Of a stretch of DNA of 10,540 nucleotides, positions 1 through 6,579 are shown one piece after another. Every line of letters begins with the position of its first letter. The stretch's first letter is position 1. Under the pieces are notes generated by a model that saw only the letters and a list, made by a program, of their open reading frames with translations, had not been told where the DNA came from and did not search any database. The stretch spans positions 1 to 10,540 of the forward strand of contig JAGWIE010000027.1 in assembly GCA_028866445.1 (NCBI GenBank), written 5' to 3'. The translations under genes and the position numbers were made by a program. This DNA is from Rhodospirillales bacterium. Lineage in GTDB: Bacteria > Pseudomonadota > Alphaproteobacteria > Acetobacterales > Acetobacteraceae.

Positions 1-855
1 GCCGTCGCGGAACTCAAGCATTTCAGCAAGGCGGCGGCGCGCTGTAATGTCAGTCAGCCAGCCCTTTCAGAGCAGATTCAAAAATTCGAGGCCCGGCTTG
101 GCGTGACAATTTTTGAGCGCGGACGCCGCCAGGTGGCAGTAACCCCGGCAGGAGAGAAAATCGTCACGCAAATCGGCAAGGTGCTTAGCGCCGCGCGGGA
201 TCTTTTTGCGTTAAGTGCTGAAAGCAACGCGCTCACGGGCGCCTTGCAACTCGGCGCCATCGAAACGCTTGGGCCCTATTACCTGCCATTCCTGTTGAGC
301 CTGCTGAAAGCAAACATGCCAACGCTGGAGCCCCATTTAAGCGAAGGCCGCACCGCTGCGCTCACTGAAAAACTTCGCCGCGGCATGGTAGATCTCATTA
401 TTACAGCGGAAGCTGAGGAACCAGGGCTTGGCGCTGAGCCGCTCTTCTTTGAACCGTTTCTGCTCGCGGCACCGCCCCGGCATAAAATTGCAGGCGCCGC
501 GCGCGTAAACCTAAAGCAATTACCTGTAAGCGAATTGTTGCTGCTGGAAGAAGGGCATTGCCTGCGTGACCAGGCATTAGCACTTTGCGCTGCCGAGCCG
601 GGGGCGATGCGCCATTCAACCAGCCTGGAAACGCTGTGGCATATGGTCGCGGTGGGGGAGGGGATATCACTGCTTCCAGCACTGGCCCTGGCTGCAAGGC
701 CGGATTTACGGGCACGGATTACCACCCGCCCTTTGGAAGATGCAGCCGGGCGTTGGCTTAGTTTAAAATGGCGTGCCTCCGACCCGCGCGAGGCGCGGTT
801 CAGAGAGCTGGCGGCAGTGTTAAGGCAAAATCCGCCGCCAGGGTTGAAGGCTTAA
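1..855 (+). CDS. oxyR: OxyR, LysR-family hydrogen peroxide-sensing transcriptional regulator (5' partial)
   Basis: The frame is open from base 1, so the start lies outside the window; by comparison with E. coli OxyR (from memory) about 10 residues are missing. The first visible residues are the winged helix-turn-helix of LysR regulators, with HFSKAAARCNVSQPALSEQI at window residues 7-26. A periplasmic-binding-like effector domain follows. Diagnostic for OxyR rather than a generic LysR protein is the segment EGHCLRDQALALC: the two cysteines (codons 559-561 and 586-588) are nine residues apart, as for C199 and C208 of E. coli OxyR, which form the peroxide-induced disulfide. TSLETLWHMVAVGEGISLLPAL further on also matches OxyR. 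The protein is expected to be a cytoplasmic tetramer activating peroxide-defence genes when oxidised. No catalase or peroxiredoxin gene is visible here. The stop codon overlaps that of the convergent dehydrogenase. Confidence 0.93.
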   Translation, partial: AVAELKHFSKAAARCNVSQPALSEQIQKFEARLGVTIFERGRRQVAVTPAGEKIVTQIGKVLSAARDLFALSAESNALTGALQLGAIETLGPYYLPFLLSLLKANMPTLEPHLSEGRTAALTEKLRRGMVDLIITAEAEEPGLGAEPLFFEPFLLAAPPRHKIAGAARVNLKQLPVSELLLLEEGHCLRDQALALCAAEPGAMRHSTSLETLWHMVAVGEGISLLPALALAARPDLRARITTRPLEDAAGRWLSLKWRASDPREARFRELAAVLRQNPPPGLKA

Positions 856-1862
856 AACCCTTCCAGCACAAGCTTGCCCATGGCGTTGCCCGTCTCCAGC
901 GCCGCATGGGCACGGATAAGATTAGGCGCGTTGATCGGCCCAAAATTCTCCGTCATCGTGGTCTTCAGCGTACCGTTATCAACCATATGGGCAATCGCCT
1001 CCAGCGTGCGGTGCTGCACACCCATGTTCTGCGTATGCAAAACGCCACGGGTGAACACATATTCAGTGTGCAACGTGGCACTTTTGCGAATCAACGGCGA
1101 GATATTCAGCTCCCCGGTATTGGATTCGATAATGCCGATTGACCCTTCCGGTGCCAGCAGCTCCACCAGTTTGCGAAAATGCTGCTTAATCTGCGCCACG
1201 CAGAAGATATAACCAGGAGGTGTAAGCCCCGCCTGCAAAATCTGCGCGCCAAGATCGTGCTGGTGATTGAGCACATGATGAGCGCCGAGCGAGCGGCACC
1301 ACTCAGCCCTATCCGGACTGGACGCGGTGGCGATCACGGTCATGTCGGTCAGCTGCGCCGCGAGCTGAATGGCCATCGACCCCACACCACCCGCACCGCC
1401 CACAATCAGCAGCGTGCCGCCATGGGGCTGGTCACGCGGTATGCGGAACCGCTCGAACAGCATTTCCCAAGCGGTCAGTGCTGTTAACGGCAGCGCAGCG
1501 GCTTCAGCAAAGCTCAGCGTTTTTGGCTTGTGGCCCGCAATGCGGTCGTCCACCAGGTGAAATTCGGCATTCGTGCCAGGCCGGTCTGGCACACCAGCAT
1601 AAAAAACTTCATCGCCCACGGAAAAATTTTGCACATCAGGGCCAATGGCGCGCACAATGCCGGCAGCGTCAAAGCCCAGCACGCGCGGCTCGCCCAACGG
1701 CTCCGCCGCCTGGCGGATTTTCGTGTCCACCGGGTTAACTGAAACCGCTTTAATCTCAACCAGCAGATCATGGTGCCTTGGCACGGGCACAGGAAGCTCA
1801 ATATCCTCCAATGCATCAATCGCGGTAACGGGGCGGGAATGGGTAAAGGCAACGGCTTTCAT
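852..1862 (-). CDS. Medium-chain dehydrogenase / quinone oxidoreductase-like protein (zinc-binding alcohol dehydrogenase family by name)
   Basis: This 336-residue protein has the MDR layout: a GroES-like N-terminal domain (about residues 1-120, with VSVNPVDTKIR and GFDAAGIV) and a Rossmann domain with the nucleotide-binding motif GGAGGVGS at residues 155-162. The residues that hold catalytic zinc in true alcohol dehydrogenases are absent: GFD replaces the usual GHE and there is no four-cysteine structural zinc lobe. It should therefore be a zinc-independent NAD(P)H-dependent quinone or enone reductase, despite the usual database name. It resembles the family catalogued as zinc-binding alcohol dehydrogenase family protein (TIGR02817 type, from memory). 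The substrate cannot be read from sequence. The ATG at 1862 begins the family's standard MKAVAF opening; the Shine-Dalgarno signal is weak. It lies 54 bp downstream of the metallopeptidase gene and converges on oxyR. A role in handling electrophiles or quinones is a guess from that neighbour. Confidence 0.9.
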   Translation of the reverse strand: MKAVAFTHSRPVTAIDALEDIELPVPVPRHHDLLVEIKAVSVNPVDTKIRQAAEPLGEPRVLGFDAAGIVRAIGPDVQNFSVGDEVFYAGVPDRPGTNAEFHLVDDRIAGHKPKTLSFAEAAALPLTALTAWEMLFERFRIPRDQPHGGTLLIVGGAGGVGSMAIQLAAQLTDMTVIATASSPDRAEWCRSLGAHHVLNHQHDLGAQILQAGLTPPGYIFCVAQIKQHFRKLVELLAPEGSIGIIESNTGELNISPLIRKSATLHTEYVFTRGVLHTQNMGVQHRTLEAIAHMVDNGTLKTTMTENFGPINAPNLIRAHAALETGNAMGKLVLEGF

Positions 1863-1865
1863 GGC

Positions 1866-1903
1866 GTGAGTCTCACTTAGGTTGGCCTGCTATCACCATG
1901 ATA
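1866..1903. promoter_or_regulatory. Two short palindromes upstream of the dehydrogenase gene, possible operator
   Basis: The 54-bp gap between the metallopeptidase stop and the dehydrogenase start contains two perfect dyads. TATCA-CCA-TGATA occupies 1891-1903 and also fits the T-N11-A pattern of LysR-type regulator sites. GTGAG-T-CTCAC occupies 1866-1876, just before the ATG at 1862. The arms are only 5 bp, so chance is a real possibility. If real, they imply that the dehydrogenase has its own regulated promoter instead of depending only on read-through from ycgN. No convincing -35/-10 pair could be assigned. Confidence 0.25.
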
Positions 1904-1916
1904 TTCTTCGCCTAAT

Positions 1917-2621
1917 TTACCCGATGCGCAACAGGCTAACGCCGTCGCTGGCCAGCCATGCGGTTGCCGCTGACCTGTGTGGTGTAAGTTCATCAGTAAG
2001 CTGCCAAAACAGCTTGCCGTGGTTCATGTGTTTAAGATGCGCCACTTCATGCGCCACCACATAATCCTGCACAAAATCCGGCGCACAGATCAGCCGCCAG
2101 CAAAAGGCCAATGTTCCATCTGGCGCGCAGCTCCCCCAGCGGGATCGTGTGTCTTTTATCCGCACAGACTTGAGCCGCAGCGCCGCGCGCTCAGCGGTAA
2201 TGGCAGCCATGGCGGCCAGGCGCTGGCGGGCGAGACGTTTCAGGCAGTCAGCCACGCGCCGAGCAAGAAATTCAGGCCCGCCGGTTACAAAAATTTTTCC
2301 GTCTTCCACCCAAGCACCGCCTCGCCCGGTTGGCACATGTACAATCTCATGCGGCAGCCCATTCACCGGCACCATCGCGCCGGGTTTCAGCGCCAAAGCC
2401 TGGGGCAGGGCTTCCAGCCGATCACTCACCCAGTCCTCATGCGCCTGCAAAAGTGCGAGCCCTGCCCGGCGGGAACCGCGCATGGGCAAGGTAATCACCA
2501 CGCCCTGGGCTGGGTCCACGCGGAGTGAAATTCGGTGCGCCCGCGCTGATCGTTTAAAAGCCACGGTAATCAGCGCGCCGCGCACTGGCACCATCTCGGT
2601 GGTCAGCGGCTCCAGGCTCAC
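1917..2621 (-). CDS. YgjP/SprT-like M48-type zinc metallopeptidase (DUF45 family)
   Basis: The C-terminal half carries the family signature: KDTRSRWGSC, then the zinc motif HEVAH (residues 191-195 from the chosen start) and a third histidine in MNHGKLFW (H201), giving an H-E-x-x-H plus distal His site. This identifies a predicted cytoplasmic zinc-dependent hydrolase of the YgjP (DUF45) group, whose substrates are unknown. The N-terminal half (MVPVRGALITVAFKRSARAH and onward) fits the poorly conserved beta-rich region of the family. I chose the GTG at 2621 because it overlaps the ycgN stop as GTGA, the usual sign of translational coupling; this gives 234 residues. A TTG at 2651 (244 residues) and an ATG at 2594 (225 residues) are in frame and cannot be excluded. 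It is the second gene of the - strand group. Confidence 0.9.
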   Translation of the reverse strand: MSLEPLTTEMVPVRGALITVAFKRSARAHRISLRVDPAQGVVITLPMRGSRRAGLALLQAHEDWVSDRLEALPQALALKPGAMVPVNGLPHEIVHVPTGRGGAWVEDGKIFVTGGPEFLARRVADCLKRLARQRLAAMAAITAERAALRLKSVRIKDTRSRWGSCAPDGTLAFCWRLICAPDFVQDYVVAHEVAHLKHMNHGKLFWQLTDELTPHRSAATAWLASDGVSLLRIG

Positions 2622-3067
2622 GGCCGCCGCCCAGGCATTTTGCCCGGCCAATCCGTAACATGGTGCTCCAGCGGGCCGGCATGGCGTTCATCTATGCAGC
2701 GTCCCGCCACGGAAGCCCCGGCCTCAACCACACTCTCTGGCTTGCCGCTGCGCAAAGGATGCCAGGATGGTAAATCCTTACCTTCTTGCACCAGCCTGTA
2801 GGCGCAGCTTGGCGGCAGCCAATCTATTTTCTCCAGCCGTTTGGGCGTGAGCTTTATGCAATCCGGCACCAGGGATTTGCGGTCGGCGTAATTCCGGCAG
2901 CGGGCGGTTTCGATATCCAGCAAGCGGCAGGCCACATTGGTGAACTCAATCTCGTCGGTATCGTCGTCTCGCAGCTTGTGCAGGCAGCAGCGCCCGCACC
3001 CGTCACAGAGCGATTCCCACTCCGCCCGGCTCATCTGCGCCAATGTTTTCGTGCGCCAGAATCCCAT
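2618..3067 (-). CDS. ycgN: YcgN family cysteine-cluster protein (UPF0260)
   Basis: From the chosen ATG the protein has 149 residues, close to E. coli YcgN (about 150). The N-terminal part, FWRTKTLAQMSRAEWESLCD, aligns directly with YcgN as I remember it, followed by the cluster CDGCGRCCLHKL with cysteines 21, 24, 27 and 28. Further cysteines are at 47, 57, 70, 88 and 124. The set suggests a bound metal or Fe-S/zinc site, but neither metal nor function of the family is established. A GTG 36 bases upstream (3103) would add 12 residues with no counterpart in YcgN, so ATG at 3067 is preferred. The gene is divergent from the lytic transglycosylase gene. Its stop overlaps the metallopeptidase start (GTGA). 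The last 15 or so residues (rich in Gly, Pro and Arg) look unconserved. Confidence 0.92.
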   Translation of the reverse strand: MGFWRTKTLAQMSRAEWESLCDGCGRCCLHKLRDDDTDEIEFTNVACRLLDIETARCRNYADRKSLVPDCIKLTPKRLEKIDWLPPSCAYRLVQEGKDLPSWHPLRSGKPESVVEAGASVAGRCIDERHAGPLEHHVTDWPGKMPGRRP

Positions 3068-3152
3068 GCTCGCAGCATAGCCGAGCTTTATTCGCCACGC
3101 CACAACGCATGCCGCATTGCGAGGGCAGGCCCCGGCATGTCACACTACCCGC
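3068..3152. promoter_or_regulatory. Divergent intergenic region between ycgN and the lytic transglycosylase gene
   Basis: These 85 bp separate two divergent genes and should hold promoters for both the - strand ycgN group and the + strand seven-gene block. I could not assign a convincing -35/-10 pair or Shine-Dalgarno sequence on either side. An interrupted inverted repeat is present: CATGCCG at 3108-3114 and CGGCATG at 3133-3139, with an 18-base spacer, ending 13 bases before the transglycosylase ATG. It could be an operator or a leader hairpin; chance is also possible. Confidence 0.4.
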
Positions 3153-4115
3153 ATGTTAAGACGCATCATGTTAACTGGCCTTGGCGCCGCCCTGGCCTTA
3201 CCGCAAGCAAGCTGGGCAGCGCAGGGCTTTCCCGCCTTTCTGGCGCAATTGCAGGCGCGAGCCCGCGAAGCTGGCATCCCGGAATCGATCATCCGGGCCA
3301 GTACTTATGGGCTGGTGCCCAACCAGGACGTGCTGAAGCTGGATCATCACCAGCCGGAATTTACCCTCACCTGGGCACAATATTCCAGCCGGGTGCTCAG
3401 CCAGACTCGCATCGCCACCGGGCAGGGCAAATACCAGCAAACACAGAACCTGTTTGCCGCCATTACCAGCCGCTACGGCGTTTCGGCGGATGTCATGCTG
3501 GGCATCTGGGGGCTGGAGACGAATTTCGGTGCCAACCAGGGCAGCTTCAATGTTATAGACGCTCTCACCACCCTCGCATGGGACCGGCAGAGCCATTATT
3601 TCGGCAATGAGGTCATCAAGGCAATGACAATCGTCGCGCGGGGCGATGCGCCAGTCGCCAATCTGCTCGGCTCTTATGCAGGTGCCATGGGCCAGCCGCA
3701 ATTCATGCCCAGCACTTACCTCACCACAGCGGTGAGCTTTGCGGGCAATGGCGCGCCGGATATCTGGAATTCCGATGCCGATGCTCTGGCTTCCATGGCC
3801 AATTATCTGGCCAAGGCCGGGTGGCAGGCGGATCAGCCATCCTCCGAGGCTGTGCTCGCCCCCACCAATATCAACATCGCGATGACCGGGCGTGAGAACG
3901 TTCAAACAATCGCTTACTGGCAGCGGCTGGGGGTGCAACGCCTGCCGGGTGCCTTCGCTTTGCCACCTGACATGCCAGCCGCCTTGCTGCTGCCCGATGG
4001 CGCTGGCGGCCAGGCGTTTCTGGTTTACCAGAATTTCACCGCCATCCGCCGCTATAATCCGTCTGATTACTACGCGCTGGCCGTCGGCTCGCTGGGGCGG
4101 ATGATCCTGGCATGA
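3153..4115 (+). CDS. mltB: Lytic murein transglycosylase, MltB family
   Basis: This enzyme cleaves the MurNAc-GlcNAc bond of peptidoglycan to give 1,6-anhydro-MurNAc ends. The 320-residue product starts with an apparent signal peptide (MLRRIMLTGLGAALALPQAS, cut probably after SWA near residue 22), so it acts in the periplasm. There is no lipobox, so it is soluble or loosely attached, unlike E. coli MltB. The catalytic region reads LGIWGLETNFGANQGS with the predicted general acid Glu122 (codon 3516-3518). It is followed by the family motifs GSYAGAMGQPQFMPSTY, DIWNSDADALASMANYLAKA and a C-terminal YNPSDYYALAVGSLG that often ends this family. I chose ATG 3153 over an upstream TTG (3117) because it places the signal peptide at the N terminus; ATG 3168 is also possible. 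It is the first gene of the + strand block, and its stop overlaps the rlpA start (ATGA). Confidence 0.93.
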   Translation: MLRRIMLTGLGAALALPQASWAAQGFPAFLAQLQARAREAGIPESIIRASTYGLVPNQDVLKLDHHQPEFTLTWAQYSSRVLSQTRIATGQGKYQQTQNLFAAITSRYGVSADVMLGIWGLETNFGANQGSFNVIDALTTLAWDRQSHYFGNEVIKAMTIVARGDAPVANLLGSYAGAMGQPQFMPSTYLTTAVSFAGNGAPDIWNSDADALASMANYLAKAGWQADQPSSEAVLAPTNINIAMTGRENVQTIAYWQRLGVQRLPGAFALPPDMPAALLLPDGAGGQAFLVYQNFTAIRRYNPSDYYALAVGSLGRMILA

Positions 4116-4984
4116 TCAACCGGTTTATCCTCGCCCTTTGCGCCGCCCTGGCGGGCTGTGTGCCTCATGGGCCGCCGCCGCCAGCACCAGGGCCGGTAAC
4201 TTACACCATCGGCAACCCGTATCAGGTGGGCGGCGAATGGCGCTACCCGCGCGAATTTGGCAGTTACGATGAAACGGGGCTCGGCGTTATCATTGCGCAT
4301 GGCGATAACGCCTACACCGCTGATAACGAGCTTTACGACCCCAACGGCTTGATGGCCGCCAGCCCGGTGCTGCCGCTGCCCAGCATCGTCACTGTCACCA
4401 ATCTGGTAAATGGCTATTCCGTGCAAGTGCGGGTGAATGAGCGTGGACCGAATATCCCCGGCCGCCTTATCGCCGTCACCCCGCATGTTGCGCAATTGCT
4501 CAACTTTCCTTCCGGCGGCGTGGTGGAGGTTGAGGCAAAGCTGGACAGCCAGGCAAGTGCCGCCCTGCAGGGCTCCCTGGGTGCCGGGCCACATCTCTCA
4601 GCCGCACCGGTGGCGGGTATCACCGCGCAAAGTCTGGCCCCGCCTGGCTCCGGCGGTGCGGCAGGAGCGGCCCAGCAGCTCGTAACCGCCAACACCTCTG
4701 GCCCGCAAAATGCGGCCCCACAGCTTTCCGGCCAGGTAAGCGTTACCACCCCGGCTCCAGGGCCGCTCTGGGTACAGATTGCGGGCTTCGGCAGCGAAAG
4801 CGATGCCGCACGCACAATCGCCCGGCTTTATGGAATGCCCGCCCAAATCGTGCCGGTATTCGGCGGAGACCGCACATTATGGGCTGTAAACACCGGGCCA
4901 TATCACTCTGTTGAAGCAGCTGACCAAGCCTTGCAGCAGGTTCTGCAAACCGGCATCGCCGGGCCTGAAATCGTCGTGCGGTAA
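4112..4984 (+). CDS. rlpA: RlpA-like septal ring lipoprotein with DPBB and SPOR domains, altered active-site residues
   Basis: The 290-residue product begins with a lipoprotein signal ending in the lipobox LAGC (Cys16), followed by a proline-rich spacer, so it should be anchored in a membrane, normally the outer one. A double-psi beta-barrel domain spans about residues 50-140 (YDETGLG, TADNELYDPNGLMAAS, VTVTNLVNGYSVQVRVNERG). A low-complexity Ala/Gly/Pro linker follows (about 145-215), then a SPOR domain (about 218-290), which targets septal denuded glycan. RlpA of Pseudomonas is a lytic transglycosylase acting on stem-less glycan. Of the residues I recall as its active site, the Glu and Asp of GExYD are kept (E73, D76). 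The His is Ser84, the Asp of NDRGP is Glu110, and the usual WYG segment is missing. Catalysis is therefore uncertain. Its start overlaps mltB (ATGA), and tmk follows after three bases in the same frame. Confidence 0.9.
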   Translation: MINRFILALCAALAGCVPHGPPPPAPGPVTYTIGNPYQVGGEWRYPREFGSYDETGLGVIIAHGDNAYTADNELYDPNGLMAASPVLPLPSIVTVTNLVNGYSVQVRVNERGPNIPGRLIAVTPHVAQLLNFPSGGVVEVEAKLDSQASAALQGSLGAGPHLSAAPVAGITAQSLAPPGSGGAAGAAQQLVTANTSGPQNAAPQLSGQVSVTTPAPGPLWVQIAGFGSESDAARTIARLYGMPAQIVPVFGGDRTLWAVNTGPYHSVEAADQALQQVLQTGIAGPEIVVR

Positions 4985-4987
4985 CAA

Positions 4988-5611
4988 TTGACCGGGCAGG
5001 GATTGTTCATCACGCTGGAAGGCGGGGAGGGTGTGGGCAAATCCACCGCCGCCGCCGGGCTTGCCGAAGCGTTGCGGGCTGAAGGCCAGCAGGTGCTGCT
5101 CACCCGCGAACCGGGCGGCACCAAGGGGGCGGAGGCGATCCGCGCCTTACTGCTGAACCAGGAGCTTCCGCTGGACCCGCTGGCCCAGACCATGCTGCAT
5201 TTCGCCGCGCGGATGGACCATGTGAACCGCGTCATCCGCCCGGCATTGGCGCGCGGCGTCATCGTCATCTGCGACAGGTTTCACGATTCAACCATGGCCT
5301 ATCAGGCTTATGGCCAGGGCGTGCCGCAGGCGGATATCCGGACTCTTATTCAGCTCACTGGCTTGAAACCAGACCTTACTTTCCTGCTGGAACTTTCTGA
5401 AGATGAAGCAAAAAGCCGTATAACCGCCCGCGCCAGCGGCACCGACCGCTACGAGGCAATGGATGCCGCGTTTTTCGCCCGTGTGCGGGAAGGCTTTGCC
5501 GCCATCGCCCAGGCGGCGCCCGAGCGTTTCGCGGTCATCAACGCCAGCCCGGCCCCGGCGGCCGTGGTGGCTTCCATGCGCCAGGCATTGCGCGAACGGG
5601 CAGGGCGTTAA
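4988..5611 (+). CDS. tmk: Thymidylate kinase (dTMP kinase)
   Basis: It phosphorylates dTMP to dTDP with ATP in the cytoplasm, an essential step to dTTP. The 207-residue length is normal. Visible motifs are the P-loop GGEGVGKS (residues 12-19), TREPGGT (39-45), the DRF motif (96-98) followed by DSTMAYQAYGQG, and a LID-like stretch ITARASGTDRYE. The start is unusual. The upstream rlpA stop is in the same frame, and the only in-frame starts before the P-loop are TTG at 4988 and TTG at 5003, which would give an N terminus just before FITLEGGEG. I chose 4988. It has no clear Shine-Dalgarno sequence, while a purine-rich GGGCAGGGA lies directly against the second TTG. In many alphaproteobacteria a D,D-carboxypeptidase gene sits between rlpA and tmk; here the space is three bases. 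The stop overlaps the holB start by one base (TAATG). Confidence 0.95.
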   Translation: MTGQGLFITLEGGEGVGKSTAAAGLAEALRAEGQQVLLTREPGGTKGAEAIRALLLNQELPLDPLAQTMLHFAARMDHVNRVIRPALARGVIVICDRFHDSTMAYQAYGQGVPQADIRTLIQLTGLKPDLTFLLELSEDEAKSRITARASGTDRYEAMDAAFFARVREGFAAIAQAAPERFAVINASPAPAAVVASMRQALRERAGR

Positions 5612-6579
5612 TGCCGCCAGCCCCTCGCGCCAACCCACATTTCCGGGGCCATGAGGAGGCAGTAAACGCGCTGCATCAGGCCGCCATCTCTGGTCGCTTG
5701 CACCATGGCTGGCTGCTGGCCGGGCCACCCGGCATCGGCAAGTCCACACTGGCTTACCGCTTCAGCCGCTGGCTGCTGGCGGGCGGGCAAACACCAAACC
5801 TCGCCGTGCCGGAAACCAATGGTGTGTTCCGCCGTGTTGCTGCCAATACCCACCCGGATTTCTTCACCGTCGAGCGCCGGGTAAATGAAAAAACCGAGAA
5901 GCTGCAAGGCGAGATCGTTATAAAAACCGTGCAGGAGGCCAGCGCCTTCATGCGCCTCACCCCTGCTGAGGGCGGCTGGCGCGTGGTGGTGGTGGATGGT
6001 GCCGAGGACATGAACCCCAATGCCGCCAACGCGTTGTTGAAACTGCTGGAGGAACCGCCACCCCGCGCCATTCTGCTGCTAGTGAGTGCCGCCCCTGGCA
6101 GGCTGCTGCCCACCATCCGCAGCCGTTGCCGTGTATTGCCGATGTCACCGCTGCCAGAAGCCCCCATGCGCGCCTTGCTGGCCGATTACGCGCCGGAAAT
6201 TGACGCAACCCGGATGATCGAGCTTTCCGAAGGCAGCATCGGCAACGCGCTCACCCTGGCGGAAGGCGATGGCATGGCCCTGGCGGCATTGGTGGACGAA
6301 GCCCTGGACGCAAAGGTGAACCCCGCCCGCGCCCAAACCATAGCGGATAACGTGGCCCGCGCCGTGGAAGGCGTGGACAAGTTCGAGCTGTTCTTCGCCC
6401 TGCTGCGCACCCGCCTTGCCGCCCGCACCCGGGCTGCGGCCCGGGCAGGTGCCACGCATCTCTCCCATAACGTCACGCTCTGGCAGGATTTTGGAAAACT
6501 GGAGCGCGAAGTGTTAGGACTGAACCTGGATAAGCGCGCCGCCGTCGTCCTGGCGCTGGAACAACTGCACAGATCATGA
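5611..6579 (+). CDS. holB: DNA polymerase III subunit delta' (clamp loader)
   Basis: This is one of the AAA+ subunits of the clamp loader that places the beta sliding clamp on primed DNA. The 322-residue protein shows a Walker A motif GPPGIGKS (residues 38-45), a Walker B-like VVVVDGAEDM (125-134), ANALLKLLEEPPP, and the SRC motif (171-173) through which delta' stimulates the neighbouring ATPase subunit. Unlike E. coli delta', whose P-loop is degenerate, the P-loop here looks intact, as is common in alphaproteobacteria. The loop after the first helices (about residues 58-90) has no cysteines, so the zinc-binding module of the enterobacterial protein is not present. The position between tmk and metG matches the conserved alphaproteobacterial order. 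ATG at 5611 shares its A with the tmk stop, and its TGA stop overlaps the metG ATG. Confidence 0.95.
   Translation: MPPAPRANPHFRGHEEAVNALHQAAISGRLHHGWLLAGPPGIGKSTLAYRFSRWLLAGGQTPNLAVPETNGVFRRVAANTHPDFFTVERRVNEKTEKLQGEIVIKTVQEASAFMRLTPAEGGWRVVVVDGAEDMNPNAANALLKLLEEPPPRAILLLVSAAPGRLLPTIRSRCRVLPMSPLPEAPMRALLADYAPEIDATRMIELSEGSIGNALTLAEGDGMALAALVDEALDAKVNPARAQTIADNVARAVEGVDKFELFFALLRTRLAARTRAAARAGATHLSHNVTLWQDFGKLEREVLGLNLDKRAAVVLALEQLHRS

Noticed and set aside
1977..2528. Open frame of 183 residues on the + strand opposite the metallopeptidase
   Set aside because: The - strand frame has the HExxH and RWGSC motifs; this one shows no domain and is an antisense shadow.
2659..2661. ATG on the - strand as start for the metallopeptidase
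   Set aside because: It is in neither the metallopeptidase frame nor the ycgN frame, so it cannot start either gene.
3153..3220. Twin-arginine signal in the transglycosylase (MLRRIML)
   Set aside because: Only the RR pair is present without the rest of the Tat consensus; an ordinary Sec signal peptide explains the sequence.
2786..3610. Long open frame on the + strand across ycgN and the start of the transglycosylase gene
   Set aside because: It overlaps two genes with strong family motifs, has no recognisable domain, and its composition fits a frame shadow of GC-rich coding DNA.
3198..3938. Open frame of 246 residues antisense to the transglycosylase
   Set aside because: The MltB-family motifs lie on the + strand; the antisense product has no recognisable feature.
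4982..4990. Programmed stop read-through between rlpA and tmk
   Set aside because: The context TAA CAA TTG loosely recalls a plant-virus read-through site, but that applies to eukaryotic ribosomes; re-initiation at TTG is simpler.
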